Notes: generated by a model from the sequence alone, not told the origin. A DNA stretch of 64,000 bases from Nitrosomonas sp. (GCA_016721865.1 JADKHF010000049.1:7695-71694); one strand, 5' to 3'; positions 18,875 through 28,843 are shown, counted from the first letter of the stretch. Program-made: numbers and translations.

Positions 18875-19663
18875 ATGATTAAGCTATTAATGATTTTTAT
18901 ATTATCTTTCGCCAGTTACAACACAGTGGCAGCATGGACTTTTCTGTACCCGGCCGCTGAGGGTGGCTATTACATGGATCTGACTTCTATCCGTAAGGAT
19001 GAAAATTCTGTAAAGGTGTGGACTTTGATTGACATAACACAACAGGAAATACAGGAAAGGGGAATATATTCACTGAAAATGCGAACCGAGTTTAACTGCA
19101 AGGACGAAACATTCAGAATTCTTGATTCAATAACCTATAGCGGACCCATGGGAATGTCCTCAGCAATAGCTTCCAGCGCGCAAGACAAAAATATTGAGAC
19201 ATTTGAAGCAATAGCGCCGCATACAATGACACAAAAATTATTCAATACCGCTTGCACCCCAATCAATTACAACACCAGGGCAGAATGGACTAAAGTGATC
19301 GAGGTTGAAGATAACTTCTCTGGTTATGCCGATCTCTCTTCTGTTTACGAGTCAGAAAACAGGGTCAGGATCTGGTTTTTAGGCGATTTTATAACGCCAC
19401 AGGAGACTGTTTTTCTAATGCCACAAGGCTCCAGCGAATTTTTATACAATCTGGACAAAACGTATTTATCTGAAAAAACGCTTAGTGAGTTTGATTGCAA
19501 GTCAAAAACCATGCGAGAGCTTGCCAATTTAACCTTCAGCAATAACATGGGAGAAGGCAAGCTTATTGCAGCAAATTTCGATAATAATCTTGCAAGTTGG
19601 GGAACAATAAATTCGGACAGTATCGGTAAAATCTTATGGGAATTGGTCTGCCGGAGAAAATAA
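18875..19663 (+). CDS. secreted protein with duplicated surface-adhesin-E-like domain, ended by an IS
   Basis: 262 residues. A signal peptide (MIKLLMIFILSFASYNTVAA) is followed by two copies of one domain: WTFLYPAAEGGYYMDLTSIRKDENSVKVWTLID...CKDETFRIL and WTKVIEVEDNFSGYADLSSVYESENRVRIWFLGD...CKSKTMREL, each ending near a Cys. The pattern (aromatic start, YxDLxS, VxVW, paired Cys) fits the small secreted adhesin-E-like family. The stop codon is formed at the IS91 junction, so the true end may be lost, though little is missing since the second repeat ends at LVCRRK. Confidence 0.65.
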   Translation: MIKLLMIFILSFASYNTVAAWTFLYPAAEGGYYMDLTSIRKDENSVKVWTLIDITQQEIQERGIYSLKMRTEFNCKDETFRILDSITYSGPMGMSSAIASSAQDKNIETFEAIAPHTMTQKLFNTACTPINYNTRAEWTKVIEVEDNFSGYADLSSVYESENRVRIWFLGDFITPQETVFLMPQGSSEFLYNLDKTYLSEKTLSEFDCKSKTMRELANLTFSNNMGEGKLIAANFDNNLASWGTINSDSIGKILWELVCRRK

Positions 19664-19881
19664 CGAGTAAGGTTAGATTGTGATCGCGAGCGAGCCACAA
19701 TCTGAACCGTTTGTTGGACAAGCCCGGGGGGCTGCCATGATCCTGCTTGTTACGGAAATATCTCTGATCGGTGCGGTGGCATCGGTCCATGCACGTCATA
19801 CCCCAAATCCCACCGCAAAAGTTGCCATTGCAGCAACTTATTCTGCTCAACCTGCCATTCTTGATGCGTTTTCACCTGATT

Positions 19882-20965
19882 TCACCTTTGCAGGGCGAGG
19901 CCCGTGCCTGCCGAGTCCGGCAGGTTGACGGTGTGTGTTGCGTTACGTGGCCATCTCCTGTTTGACGCAAGAGTCCGTAATCGGTGGGTGAATATTTTGA
20001 TACGGGTACGGACAATCTTCATCACCCGCCACAACATTTGCATCGTATCACCGGGCGTGGTTGCGGGGGAGCACGACACGTTTGATCAGTTGCCAGGGAT
20101 CAGTTTGCTGTTGGGATGCAGAAAGCCGAAGTTGCGGGCGCGGCGATAACCTTGGGCAAATGTGTTGCAGGATCAGGCGCAGAATGCCACGCCGCTGAGA
20201 GTGGGTCATCTTGCGGGTTTCGCTGTTCTGGTAGCGGAACGGACGTTGCCATCGCGGTTTGCAACGATGTTCTTCTCGGGCAATACCCGCGATACAAATA
20301 CCGTCCCAGATACACCAATGCCTTCTGCCCCGAACCCACCGCTTTGCAATCCACCACCCATTTTTCTGGATATTGCCTGGGCAGTTTAATCCCGCCTGTT
20401 TGATGCCCGCCAGCATTTTGGCCCGGAACACTCTCGCCAGCGCTTTGTGGTCAAACAGATAACCTCGTCTTTATTGCGCCACAGACGCCGTTTGTTGTCG
20501 AACGCGGCGGATGGCATCACCAGGTACATGCGGGGATAATCCAGCCGCGGTTGTGGGTGTGCAGCACCGTTACAGCACCCGTGGTGCCGCGCAGTTTTCG
20601 TCATTCCGGCGAAGGTGCTACGGTCTCCACACTGGGGTGATCAAGTCACATCACGCTGATGCTGCCAGCAAGCTTACGAACCGGGCGGCAGTGAACGTCA
20701 CCAGAAGTAATTGCCGGGAATCGCTTTGCAACGCTGGTCTATCCAGCGTTGCGACTCGTGCGCCTGGGTGCGGGCAATGGCGATGTCACAGGAGTGCGGC
20801 AGATAGCTTTGTTCCTGACAGTCACCGCAGGCAAGTTGTATCTTGTGGCTCAGCTGCTGCGACAAATTCAAGGCACTCAACGCCGCCAATTGGCGGAACA
20901 AGCGATGGCCATGTTGCGCGATAAGCTCGGCTGCATAGTTGTCAACAATGTGCCAGCCGGATCAT
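19882..20965 (-). pseudogene. IS91-family Y2 transposase (copy 2), many frameshifts
   Basis: Fragments in several frames match the copy-3 transposase: the zinc module (SYLPHSC..), PSAAFDNKRRLWRNKD, VYLGRYLYRG and LASNRRWPRNATHTVN. The gene would start at ATG 20965, overlapping the recombinase stop by ATGA as in copy 3. It cannot make an intact protein as written. Confidence 0.7.
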
Positions 20966-21816
20966 GGACGTTCCAGCCGATTGATATCTGACCTATCAGC
21001 GCATTGATGCGGTCTGCGGCATTATCTTTGGTATGGTCGGAGGTGGGTGTAACGGATGGTGGTGAGGATGGATTGATGCCCGAGGATTTTTGCACTTCCA
21101 GCAGGTCGACGCCTGCTTCGATCAGGTGGGTGGCAGGAATGGCGCAAACGTGGGCGTATTTTAAACCGCAATCGCGGGTGACCAGGCGCAAGGTCTGGAT
21201 GCCACCACGATCCAGCGGGGTGGTGGCCAGGTGGGCTTTTTTGAGTCCGCACTTACGGTTAGGAAGAGCAATGCGGGGTTGCGGTGGGTCTGCCAGAAAC
21301 GGCGCAATATCGCAAGGTGTTCTCCGGCAACGGGACAAAGCGGTCTCGATTGCCTTTGGCGTTTCGCACTTGCACCCGCATCGGTCCGCATCAATATCCC
21401 CGATTTGCAAACGCAAGCCTTCACCCAGCCGTAAACCCAGGCTGTACAGGGTAAAGAAAACACGCGATAACTAAGCGCCCAGGTCATGAATATCTGTTGG
21501 GCCTGTGGCACGGTAATAATATCCGCGTGTGTGTGACGGCGGTTTGCAGATCCGGCCCGGCCAGGTTTATTCAATACTTGGGCGTAATAAAACTTCAGCC
21601 CGTACAGGTCATGTTTGAGCGAACTCCAGAGAGTGAATCGACGATATGGACGAAATAATCGGTTAACTGAAGGGTCAAATCATCAATCCGATAATCAAAA
21701 TATTCCCCGCTCGACGTACGCGTGAATACAGTGCGATGGTTTTTGCTGCATCCTGCAACTTCAACCGATTGACAGTTGATAATTGCACGCAAATTGCGCT
21801 GGAAATTTGATGTCAT
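20962..21816 (-). pseudogene. tyrosine recombinase of the IS91-like element (copy 2), many frameshifts
   Basis: Starts MTSNFQRN at 21816 and continues through pieces in changing frames (GEYFDYRIDDL, ADIITVPQAQQIFMTWAL, DRINALIGQISIGW). The catalytic HxxR and Tyr segments (RYTHL) are both interrupted by small deletions. The equivalent gene in copy 1 reads through the catalytic residues. Confidence 0.7.
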
Positions 21817-22010
21817 TACGATTCATCCTCATGGTAAAGTACAAAAAAATCCCTTTCGGGGTGAGGATGAATTATGTTATTAAAACTGGTTGCTGAGGGG
21901 TGTTTCTCCGCGATAGCGGCTTCGTTCAACCCTATGCTCAAGTGTGCGCAGTCAGATCAAATCACAAACAGTCTGCGGGTAGTTGCGGCTCATGCTACTT
22001 CAGGCAATAA

Positions 22011-23210
22011 ATGAACACCCTCGATACCTTCCAGTTTGCCTTCCGTTCATTGACGGCGCATCGTTTGCGCACCCTGTTATCGGCATCGGGGATTGCCATT
22101 GGCATTGCTGCGGTGATTCTTCTGACTGCTATCGGTGACGGTGTTCAGCGTTTCGTATTATCGGAATTCACCCAGTTTGGCACCAATATCGTCACAATTA
22201 CCCCGGGGAAAATCAATACCCATGGCGGCTCATTGGGTGCCATCGGCAGCGCACGGTTATTAACGATAGACGACGCCATTGCGCTAAAACAAAGCCGCTA
22301 TGCGGAATATACCAATGCCAGCGTGGTCGGCAATGCGGAAATCCGCGCACAGGGCCGCAGCAGACGGGTTACCGCGTATGGCCAGGGACCTGATTTCGCC
22401 CGGGCTTTCAATATGCAAATCGCTACCGGGCAATTCCTGCCGGATGATGATCCACGCAATCCACGCGCGTATGTCGTGCTGGGCGCCAAAGTACGCGCTG
22501 AATTGTTTGGCGACACCAATCCACTCGGCGCTTTGCTGCAAGTCGGCGGGTCTCGCTTTCGCGTAATCGGCGTAATGGCATCTAAAGGTAATGTGCTCGG
22601 ATTTGATCTGGACGATACGGTTTTTATGCCCACAGCCCGTGCATTAGAAGTATTTAACCGGCAAGGTGTAATGGAAATCAATTTCTCCTATTTCCCCGAC
22701 GCGCCGGTACAAGCGGTAGTCAACGACATTCAACGCATCCTGGTCGCACGGCATGGCCGCGAGGATTTCACCGTCAAGCAGCAACAGCAAATGCTCAATA
22801 CGTTATCTACGGTTCTGAGTGTATTAAAGTTCGCCGTTGCCGCGCTTGGCGGCATTTCATTACTGGTCGGCGCAGTCGGCATGGTCACGCTGATGCATAT
22901 CGCGGTTTCCGAACGCGTATCAGAAATCGGCCTGCTCACTGCATTAGGCGCGACACGCGCCCGCATCCGTATTTTATTTTTGCTGGAATCGATCGCCCTT
23001 TCCACCCTCGGCGGTCTGGCAGGATTGATCATCGGAACCGGCACCGCATGGCTGCTCAAACTTCTGATTAGCGGTTTGCCAGTGAATATCCCGTGGGACT
23101 TTGTATTCGGTGCGCTGTTTTTGTCCCTGCTGATCGGTCTCGCCGCCGGCGTCATACCGGCAATGCGCGCTGCAAAACTGAATCCGGTAGATGCTTTACG
23201 CACGGATTAG
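22011..23210 (+). CDS. MacB/FtsX-type ABC permease
   Basis: 399 residues, intact. The N-terminal helix HRLRTLLSASGIAIGIAAVILLTA is followed by a periplasmic MacB_PCD-like domain (QFGTNIVTITPGK...RVTAYGQGPDF) and three C-terminal helices with the conserved SERVSEIGLLTALGATRARI coupling loop. It is a paralogue of the permease at 11307 but stands alone, 80 bp beyond the second IS91 copy, without adaptor or ATPase. A degenerate copy of its first 17 codons lies at 12505, which suggests it once belonged to, or was copied from, that operon. Confidence 0.9.
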   Translation: MNTLDTFQFAFRSLTAHRLRTLLSASGIAIGIAAVILLTAIGDGVQRFVLSEFTQFGTNIVTITPGKINTHGGSLGAIGSARLLTIDDAIALKQSRYAEYTNASVVGNAEIRAQGRSRRVTAYGQGPDFARAFNMQIATGQFLPDDDPRNPRAYVVLGAKVRAELFGDTNPLGALLQVGGSRFRVIGVMASKGNVLGFDLDDTVFMPTARALEVFNRQGVMEINFSYFPDAPVQAVVNDIQRILVARHGREDFTVKQQQQMLNTLSTVLSVLKFAVAALGGISLLVGAVGMVTLMHIAVSERVSEIGLLTALGATRARIRILFLLESIALSTLGGLAGLIIGTGTAWLLKLLISGLPVNIPWDFVFGALFLSLLIGLAAGVIPAMRAAKLNPVDALRTD

Positions 23211-23376
23211 AAAGACGTTTATCTGGCCGCACGTGCTTAAAGATATGAATTCTTACCCCGGCACCACTGTCCCGCCATTGTAAAAGATGCCTCCACTTCG
23301 TACGCTTTCGATTGATATATAATCTGAACACACTTTACTCGCAGAATAGCATCGCATATCAGAATGCAGATTGAGC

Positions 23377-24660
23377 ATGAAAAACACTATAAAGTTTTGT
23401 GGTCTTGTAATGCTGGCAAATATTTGTATTGTTTCATGCTATGCAGAAAATAAAAGCGACCACAGAATCAAAACTGCTGATGGTAATTTTGAGATAGGAC
23501 TCAACGGTCGTGGGCATTTGGATGTACATTCACTCTATCCAGATCAAGCAAATCCGGATTACCCTCCATTCGGCAGTCAGCTTCTAAGTAGTAATGATCG
23601 AGATGGGTTTAATTGGCGCAGAACTTATGCCTCGCTGACAGGAAAAGTTTATGGCGTCAATTTCAAATTTGAGAATGACTTTGCGGTTAATGCTACCACC
23701 CCGTTTCCACATAGCCTCCGTGAAGCCTGGGTATCCACAAAACTAGGCCCGGGCCAGATCACACTCGGTCAATTCAAGGCTTATCGAGGCATGGAAGAAT
23801 TAACCAGCTCCAATGAACTCACGCTCATGGAGCGCCCATCCACTTCATCTACCGGAATATATACCGGACGACAATTTTTAACCGGAATCGGTTACAAGGC
23901 AATGATCAGGGATAATATTGGCATTGGCGCCGATGTCATGAGTCTTTCTCATTTTGGTTTGCCTATTGATGGTATAACTTACGGTGGTCGGGCTGTTTGG
24001 CTGCCCATCAATAAAGAAGGCAACATTCTGCACCTCGGATTCTCTATCAGCAGAGATACTGCCAATAAAGATTCTCTGTCTGCCAATATAGTGGATATTT
24101 ATGGTGGACGTTTGGGAATAAATAAATCTTTGGGGATAGCAGGGGCAAGTTCTGGCGCACCTAATAGTAATAGCCAATCTACCTTTTCTACCGAAGCAGC
24201 GTATTCTATCGGGCCGTTAACTCTTCAAGGTGAATATGCGATATCAAATCTTGACAATACACATCAAGTAAATGGAAACATAAAGGATTCTACGATTCAT
24301 GCCTTCTATGTGCAGGGAAGCTGGTTTATGACCGGCGAGAATGCGGTTTATAGGAAGGATCGTGGCGCTTTTGGCAAACCCCAGCCTGGCGGTAAATGGG
24401 GTGCGCTAGAAATTGCCGGACGCTATGATCTTGCTGAAAACATTAATCAAAATCTCACTGCAGATCCGTGCAAAACAGGCACTTCAAAATGTCAGGTTCA
24501 AGTAATCACATTGGGAGTCAATTGGTACCCTTATCAGGGTATCCGTTTTATGCTGAACTATTACCTTACCGATGCCATGATTGGAAATGCGGGCTTAGGC
24601 ACACTAACACGAAAAGATAGCTTGTCTGTTCTTTCTGTCCGTACCCAAATAAGTTTTTAA
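23377..24660 (+). CDS. outer-membrane porin, phosphate-selective (OprO/OprP-like) type
   Basis: 427 residues from ATG 23377. A signal peptide ends near CYAENKS, and the body has the alternating beta-strand pattern of a trimeric 16-strand porin: GNFEIGLNGRGHLDVH, RRTYASLTGKVYGVNFKFENDF, LREAWVSTKLGPGQITLGQFKAYRGMEEL, and a C-terminal RTQISF ending in Phe. The GQFKxxxGxE segment is typical of OprP/O relatives. Substrate preference (phosphate, polyphosphate or other anion) cannot be read from sequence. Confidence 0.8.
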   Translation: MKNTIKFCGLVMLANICIVSCYAENKSDHRIKTADGNFEIGLNGRGHLDVHSLYPDQANPDYPPFGSQLLSSNDRDGFNWRRTYASLTGKVYGVNFKFENDFAVNATTPFPHSLREAWVSTKLGPGQITLGQFKAYRGMEELTSSNELTLMERPSTSSTGIYTGRQFLTGIGYKAMIRDNIGIGADVMSLSHFGLPIDGITYGGRAVWLPINKEGNILHLGFSISRDTANKDSLSANIVDIYGGRLGINKSLGIAGASSGAPNSNSQSTFSTEAAYSIGPLTLQGEYAISNLDNTHQVNGNIKDSTIHAFYVQGSWFMTGENAVYRKDRGAFGKPQPGGKWGALEIAGRYDLAENINQNLTADPCKTGTSKCQVQVITLGVNWYPYQGIRFMLNYYLTDAMIGNAGLGTLTRKDSLSVLSVRTQISF

Positions 24661-24732
24661 TTCAAGAAGTGCGCTAAAATGAACACGAAAACTTTCTTCT
24701 ATTTACCAACGAATCGATTGAGGGAACAACTT

Positions 24733-25272
24733 ATGCGTATTTTTCTCGCTTTGATCATAACTTTTCTGATTAATCCCGCTTTTGCCTGCAACAGCGCCCT
24801 GCTGGATCATGATTTTCGCAAACTTGCGGCGCCGGATACTGTGAATTTATGTGAAGCCTACTCTGGCAAAGTGCTGCTTGTCGTCAATACGGCGAGTAAA
24901 TGCGGCTATACGCCGCAATATGAAGGATTGGAACAGTTACACGAAAAATATCAACAAAAGGGGCTTGTCGTATTGGGCTTCCCGTCGAATGACTTTATGG
25001 GACAGGAACCGGGAACTGAAGCGGAAATACAGGATTTCTGCCGCCTGACCTACGACGTCAAATTTCCGATGTTTGAGAAAACACCGGTAAAAAAAGAACA
25101 TGCGCACCCTTTCTATGTGCAATTGGCCAAACTATCAGGCACCTACCCCACATGGAATTTCCAGAAATACCTGATTGGCCGAGACGGCAAGCTCATTACG
25201 CAATTCAGTCCGCACACCAAACCGTTTGACCCGGCGATTGTGACAGCCATCGAACAAGCTTTGCAAAATTGA
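24733..25272 (+). CDS. glutathione peroxidase-family protein, exported
   Basis: 179 residues from ATG 24733, which opens a signal peptide (MRIFLALIITFLINPAFA). The thioredoxin-like core has NTASKCGYTPQYEGLEQL with the peroxidatic Cys, GFPSNDFMGQEPG with Gln, and YPTWNFQKYLIGRDG with Trp and Asn, so the catalytic tetrad is complete. It reduces hydroperoxides with thioredoxin or glutathione as donor. A short distance upstream is the porin gene, but they need not be functionally linked. Confidence 0.93.
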   Translation: MRIFLALIITFLINPAFACNSALLDHDFRKLAAPDTVNLCEAYSGKVLLVVNTASKCGYTPQYEGLEQLHEKYQQKGLVVLGFPSNDFMGQEPGTEAEIQDFCRLTYDVKFPMFEKTPVKKEHAHPFYVQLAKLSGTYPTWNFQKYLIGRDGKLITQFSPHTKPFDPAIVTAIEQALQN

Positions 25273-25462
25273 TGCGATAAAAATTCTTTCAAACACAGCG
25301 AACCTTCGCATGTCGTGTTGGAAAAAATCGGGTAGCACCAGAACTGAGCCGGCTTTCAAATCTATCATTCTCAATGAATTGCAGATTCCCGGCTCATTCC
25401 CACCTTGCTTGGCTCTTGGAATGTCCTGACAAAGGAATTGAGGTTAAAAGATATTTTATCGT

Positions 25463-26458
25463 TCACTGCGTATTTTTCTTTTCCTTGAACGGCGAAGTCC
25501 CTCTGCCCTTCACAAATACCATTGTGAAATGCACGCAACCGCCAAGAACCGCCACGACAATACGGTTCAGATATACAAGAAAAGCCAGCAATACCGCATC
25601 TGATGCCGGTGTTCCGATCATTGCAAATAACCAGACAAGCACCCCTTCTCTGACGCCTACGCCCCCAAGCGATATGGGCAGTACCGTCGACAAATACACC
25701 AGCGGCACAACGAAAAGATAGAACGATATGGGAACATCTATCTGGAGAAGTGAGCCAAAATAATAAAATATCCAAATTTCGCTGGCTTGAAAGGCGGTAC
25801 TCAGCAACAGGGTTTTCAGCGCCAGCGAAATCGGGAAGGATTTCATCAGCACGACGAACTGCCGCACAATAGCGCCAACCTTGGTGGAATATCCGGCAAC
25901 AGATCCAAGGCGCCCCAGGTGACTTGTTCCCAGGAGCGTTGCCAGAAGCACGAGCAAAATACCTGCTACGACTGCGGGCGAGATCAGCAGGACATGGTTT
26001 CCCACTTCGTGTCCTAACGACGACGAAATCGCGAGCGCCCCGATTGCCCCAATGATCGCAACGCCAAACAAGCCAAACCCGCGCTCTATGATCACTGTGG
26101 TCAGAATCGCAGTGGTAGCCGCGCCAGTTTTGGACTGACACATAGCGATTCTAACCACGTCTCCACCAAGAACGCCGGGAAGCGCGACGCCATAGGATGT
26201 GCCGGTCAAATAGAAATAGAACGCATCGAATCTGCTGATTTTTACTCTAAAGAACTGCAGAATCATTCGCCAGCGTTCGGCTGCCAGACTGAGACCAATC
26301 AGTAATACCACAGGACCAGACCACATTTCATGGATAACGCCCGACTCGACGAGCATACGCACCGAATTCCACTCTATGAGTTGAACCAGATAGTAAAGTA
26401 GTGAAACGGAAAGGATTGCCTGGAAAACGCGGATCCATACCGTTCTCGAAATTCTCAT
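25463..26458 (-). CDS. flippase-like integral membrane protein (LPG-synthase TM / YbhN family)
   Basis: 331 residues, mostly hydrophobic, with about eight predicted helices. It shows family features: LSLAAERWRMILQFFRVKI, YGVALPGVLGGDVVRIAM and LPISLGGVGVREGVLVWLF. Members of the UPF0104/AglD group sit beside polyprenyl-phosphate glycosyltransferases and are proposed to move lipid-linked sugars. It is the last gene of the minus-strand cluster starting at 29799, which fits that role. Confidence 0.85.
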   Translation of the reverse strand: MRISRTVWIRVFQAILSVSLLYYLVQLIEWNSVRMLVESGVIHEMWSGPVVLLIGLSLAAERWRMILQFFRVKISRFDAFYFYLTGTSYGVALPGVLGGDVVRIAMCQSKTGAATTAILTTVIIERGFGLFGVAIIGAIGALAISSSLGHEVGNHVLLISPAVVAGILLVLLATLLGTSHLGRLGSVAGYSTKVGAIVRQFVVLMKSFPISLALKTLLLSTAFQASEIWIFYYFGSLLQIDVPISFYLFVVPLVYLSTVLPISLGGVGVREGVLVWLFAMIGTPASDAVLLAFLVYLNRIVVAVLGGCVHFTMVFVKGRGTSPFKEKKNTQ

Positions 26459-26825
26459 ACTGAGAATCTCACGACCCGGTCACCAGCTTCTTAGACGATC
26501 GGTGTTTGAATGGGGAGAAAGAACGCCGAAATGATCACGATTTTTTTCCACTCCATTCCGACCATTTCACTTGCACCAGAAGCGCTATTGTTTCCGCATC
26601 AAATACGGCGTTGATTATTCGTGGGGAGTTCCCCCGGCAACCATGCCGGGAGGCATGTCGCCCGGCCCGTGCTTGAAAGAGGTGATTGCATCTGTCGATT
26701 CGGATGTGGTGTTTGAGGTGAATGAAATCGACGCGCGAAAAGTTGCCGCCGATAACATTTGCTCCAAGCGTGGCGCGTTAAATACGAGGCCGGCATGAAT
26801 GGTCGATAACGGGCCAATTATGCCA
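26459..26825 (-). other. 367-bp spacer, no convincing gene
   Basis: Frames on both strands cover parts of the spacer, including a 75-codon plus-strand frame (FEVNEIDARKVAADN), but none has a ribosome site and a recognisable domain. It could hold a decayed gene of the glycolipid cluster. Confidence 0.3.
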
Positions 26826-27725
26826 TCAACTGGCTGATATTCCATAATATTTCGCAGTGTTTTTGTCTTCAAGCATTCTGGCGATATCGTTTGCTGCCGA
26901 TGCGAAGCTCCATTCAGGGCTCCATGAAAAGCATTCGCGGAAGCGGCTGCTGTCCATGAGTGAATACTCGTTGACATCCTTCCGGCTTTTCTTCTTGATA
27001 ATGCCATCCTGCCGTCCGAATGCGTGGTAGATGGCTTGTGCCATGTCCTCCAGACTGACAACTTCCCCGGAACCAAGATTGTAGATTCCGCTGACAGGTT
27101 GCAACAGCACCCTCTCGATGGCGCGGATCAGGTCCCTGATATAGATATATTCCCTGCGGATGCCCTTGACGCTGAGGGTAATCGGCTTTCCGTGATAGGC
27201 ATTGCGGATAAAGTTCGTTACGACGTTGCTCTGGTATTCTCCAAGCCCGAAAACTTGCGCGATGCGTAGTGTGCTGATGCAAAGCCCGCGCCTGACGAAA
27301 AAGCCCGCTGTTGCTTCGGCGTGCAGTTTTGCGAGTGCATACAGGCTGTTCGGTTCAGGTGGCGTAGTCTCCAACCACGGGACAGGCGCCGTCCCGTAAA
27401 CACCTCGGGTCGATGCCTGCACGACGTGGTTTACACCGCAGTCTTCCGCGGCCTGGAGCAAACGGTAATCAAGTTGACCATTCTCAAGCAAATTTGCATT
27501 CTCGCCAGCATATGTTCTTTGAGCCGACAGGTGGATTACGGCACTGCAACCCTGCAGGAGCTGGCGTAGTTCTTCGAGTGAATAGTCGGTGCGGATGCAG
27601 GATAGGGCTGGATCTGTGCAGTGGATTGCCTGGCGCGTTAGTGCCAGCACTTCATGTCCACCCTTGAGTGCAAGGGTCAGGTGCCTCCCGATAAAGCCGG
27701 CGGCGCCAGTAATGGCAATCTTCAT
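26826..27725 (-). CDS. NAD-dependent epimerase/dehydratase (extended SDR)
   Basis: 299 residues starting MKIAITGAAGFIGRHL, with a GxxGxxG dinucleotide site. Further family marks are VIHLSAQRTYAGEN, QASTRGVYG, the active-site YALAKLHAEA (YxxxK) and YNLGSGEVVSLEDMAQAI. Such enzymes interconvert nucleotide sugars (for example UDP-glucose/UDP-galactose or GDP-sugars); the exact substrate is not determined. The start at 27725 overlaps the ATP-grasp gene by ATGA, so the two are translationally coupled. Confidence 0.9.
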   Translation of the reverse strand: MKIAITGAAGFIGRHLTLALKGGHEVLALTRQAIHCTDPALSCIRTDYSLEELRQLLQGCSAVIHLSAQRTYAGENANLLENGQLDYRLLQAAEDCGVNHVVQASTRGVYGTAPVPWLETTPPEPNSLYALAKLHAEATAGFFVRRGLCISTLRIAQVFGLGEYQSNVVTNFIRNAYHGKPITLSVKGIRREYIYIRDLIRAIERVLLQPVSGIYNLGSGEVVSLEDMAQAIYHAFGRQDGIIKKKSRKDVNEYSLMDSSRFRECFSWSPEWSFASAANDIARMLEDKNTAKYYGISAS

Positions 27726-28825
27726 CCCTTTTTGTCCTCGACTATAATTTGATAGCCACATTTCTCCATATATCCGTTCATGCGCCTGATCTTCTCGCCT
27801 GGGGTGTAATACCAAGCCACGTGCTGCGCACCCGGATGTTCGCTGATTTGTACGAAGAGCTCATCCGGTGGCTGGCAGAAAAACTCGAGCATGCCTGCAT
27901 TCACGCTGAGTTCGTCCGGGAACGTGACAGGCAGTCCTTGCAATTGGGAAATAACACATTGGAGCAGGTCGACTCCGGTGGCTAACTTGATGAGTTGCCA
28001 CATATGACATCCGTCGAGTCTGGGGGTTACTTCAATCAGATAAGGTGTGTCGCCACGCATCTTGATCTGAAAATAGACAGGGCCGTTCTCGATGCCGAGC
28101 GCCGCAGCAGTTGCCTTTACGAGTCGCTTCACGTTGAATACTGCACCTTCCGAGAGTGAAGCGGGGAGGAAATGTTTATGGATAATGCCACCGTCGAACT
28201 GCGGCCATGCTTCCCGGTCCGAGGGAAGAAAGAACTTCATCTCTCGGTTGACCATGTAGCCATTTACGGAGATCTCCTGCCCGACGATTTTCTCTTCGAG
28301 AATGGCTTTGCCAATCCTGGAGTAACCAACGGCGATGTCGAATGCCCGGGGGATTTCGGCACGGTCTGTGATCATTTGGACCCCGCGTTGCCCTTGGCTA
28401 TCAACCGGTTTGATCATGGCCGGAAGCGGAACAGTTGTTTCCTGCTGCGGGTCTGACAGTACCTCGAATGCAACGGCGCCATAGGTATCCCTGAGCAGGG
28501 AGCGCAGCTTTGCCTTGTTGGCGCATGTCGTCGCAGCCGCATAACTCGCCAGGGTTGGCAAGCCAAGCTTCTCAGCGACGTAGGTTAGAGTCGGCATTGC
28601 GATGTCCGACCCCACCGAATATATGTAATCAATGCCTTGTTGCATGGAATAAGCCAGTACCGCGTCCTTGTCCGCGATGTCGATCATCGAGAAACAATCA
28701 ACATAGCGCAATCCAGGACCATCTGAGCTGTAGCTGAGCGCGTGAACCTCAAAATGTCCGGAAAGTCTCTCAATCAGGTCGAGTTGCGCATCCCCGATGC
28801 CAAGCACCAGGAATTTCTTCTTCAT
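27722..28825 (-). CDS. ATP-grasp domain protein
   Basis: 367 residues. An N-terminal pre-ATP-grasp Rossmann-like part (MKKKFLVLGIGDAQLDLI) leads into an ATP-grasp domain with PAMIKPVDSQGQRGV (nucleotide-binding lysine and Gly loop), AILEEKIVGQEISVNGY, YFQIKM and YLIEVTPRLDG (metal-binding Glu and Arg). Relatives ligate carboxylates to amines, as in carbamoyl-phosphate synthase and amino-acid ligases. Its place between a glycosyltransferase and an epimerase suggests it adds an amino acid or other group to a sugar or lipid head. Confidence 0.85.
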   Translation of the reverse strand: MKKKFLVLGIGDAQLDLIERLSGHFEVHALSYSSDGPGLRYVDCFSMIDIADKDAVLAYSMQQGIDYIYSVGSDIAMPTLTYVAEKLGLPTLASYAAATTCANKAKLRSLLRDTYGAVAFEVLSDPQQETTVPLPAMIKPVDSQGQRGVQMITDRAEIPRAFDIAVGYSRIGKAILEEKIVGQEISVNGYMVNREMKFFLPSDREAWPQFDGGIIHKHFLPASLSEGAVFNVKRLVKATAAALGIENGPVYFQIKMRGDTPYLIEVTPRLDGCHMWQLIKLATGVDLLQCVISQLQGLPVTFPDELSVNAGMLEFFCQPPDELFVQISEHPGAQHVAWYYTPGEKIRRMNGYMEKCGYQIIVEDKKG

Positions 28826-28843
28826 GAAAATGATCGATTCATA

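Larger units (their letters stand above)
19662..21930 (-). mobile_element. IS91-like element with tyrosine recombinase, copy 2 (heavily indel-damaged)
   Basis: Both ends are present: AACGAGTAAGG at the low-coordinate (transposase) end and GTTGAACGAAGCC (reverse strand) at the other. Gene order is recombinase then transposase on the minus strand. Against copy 3 it lacks many scattered 1-4 bp pieces (for example TGCACCAGTGGGAT appears as TGCCAGGGAT), which break both genes. It faces copy 1, so the 13.3 kb between them is bounded by two inverted transposase-side ends. Confidence 0.85.

Noticed and set aside
19680..21474. Plus-strand frames of 80-156 codons opposite the IS91-like genes in copy 2
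   Set aside because: They are reverse-complement shadows of the damaged recombinase and transposase; equivalent shadows appear in copy 3.
26571..26798. A 75-codon plus-strand frame (FEVNEIDARKVAADN)
   Set aside because: It looks protein-like but competes with two other frames of similar quality and has no start signal; reported only as an unassigned spacer.
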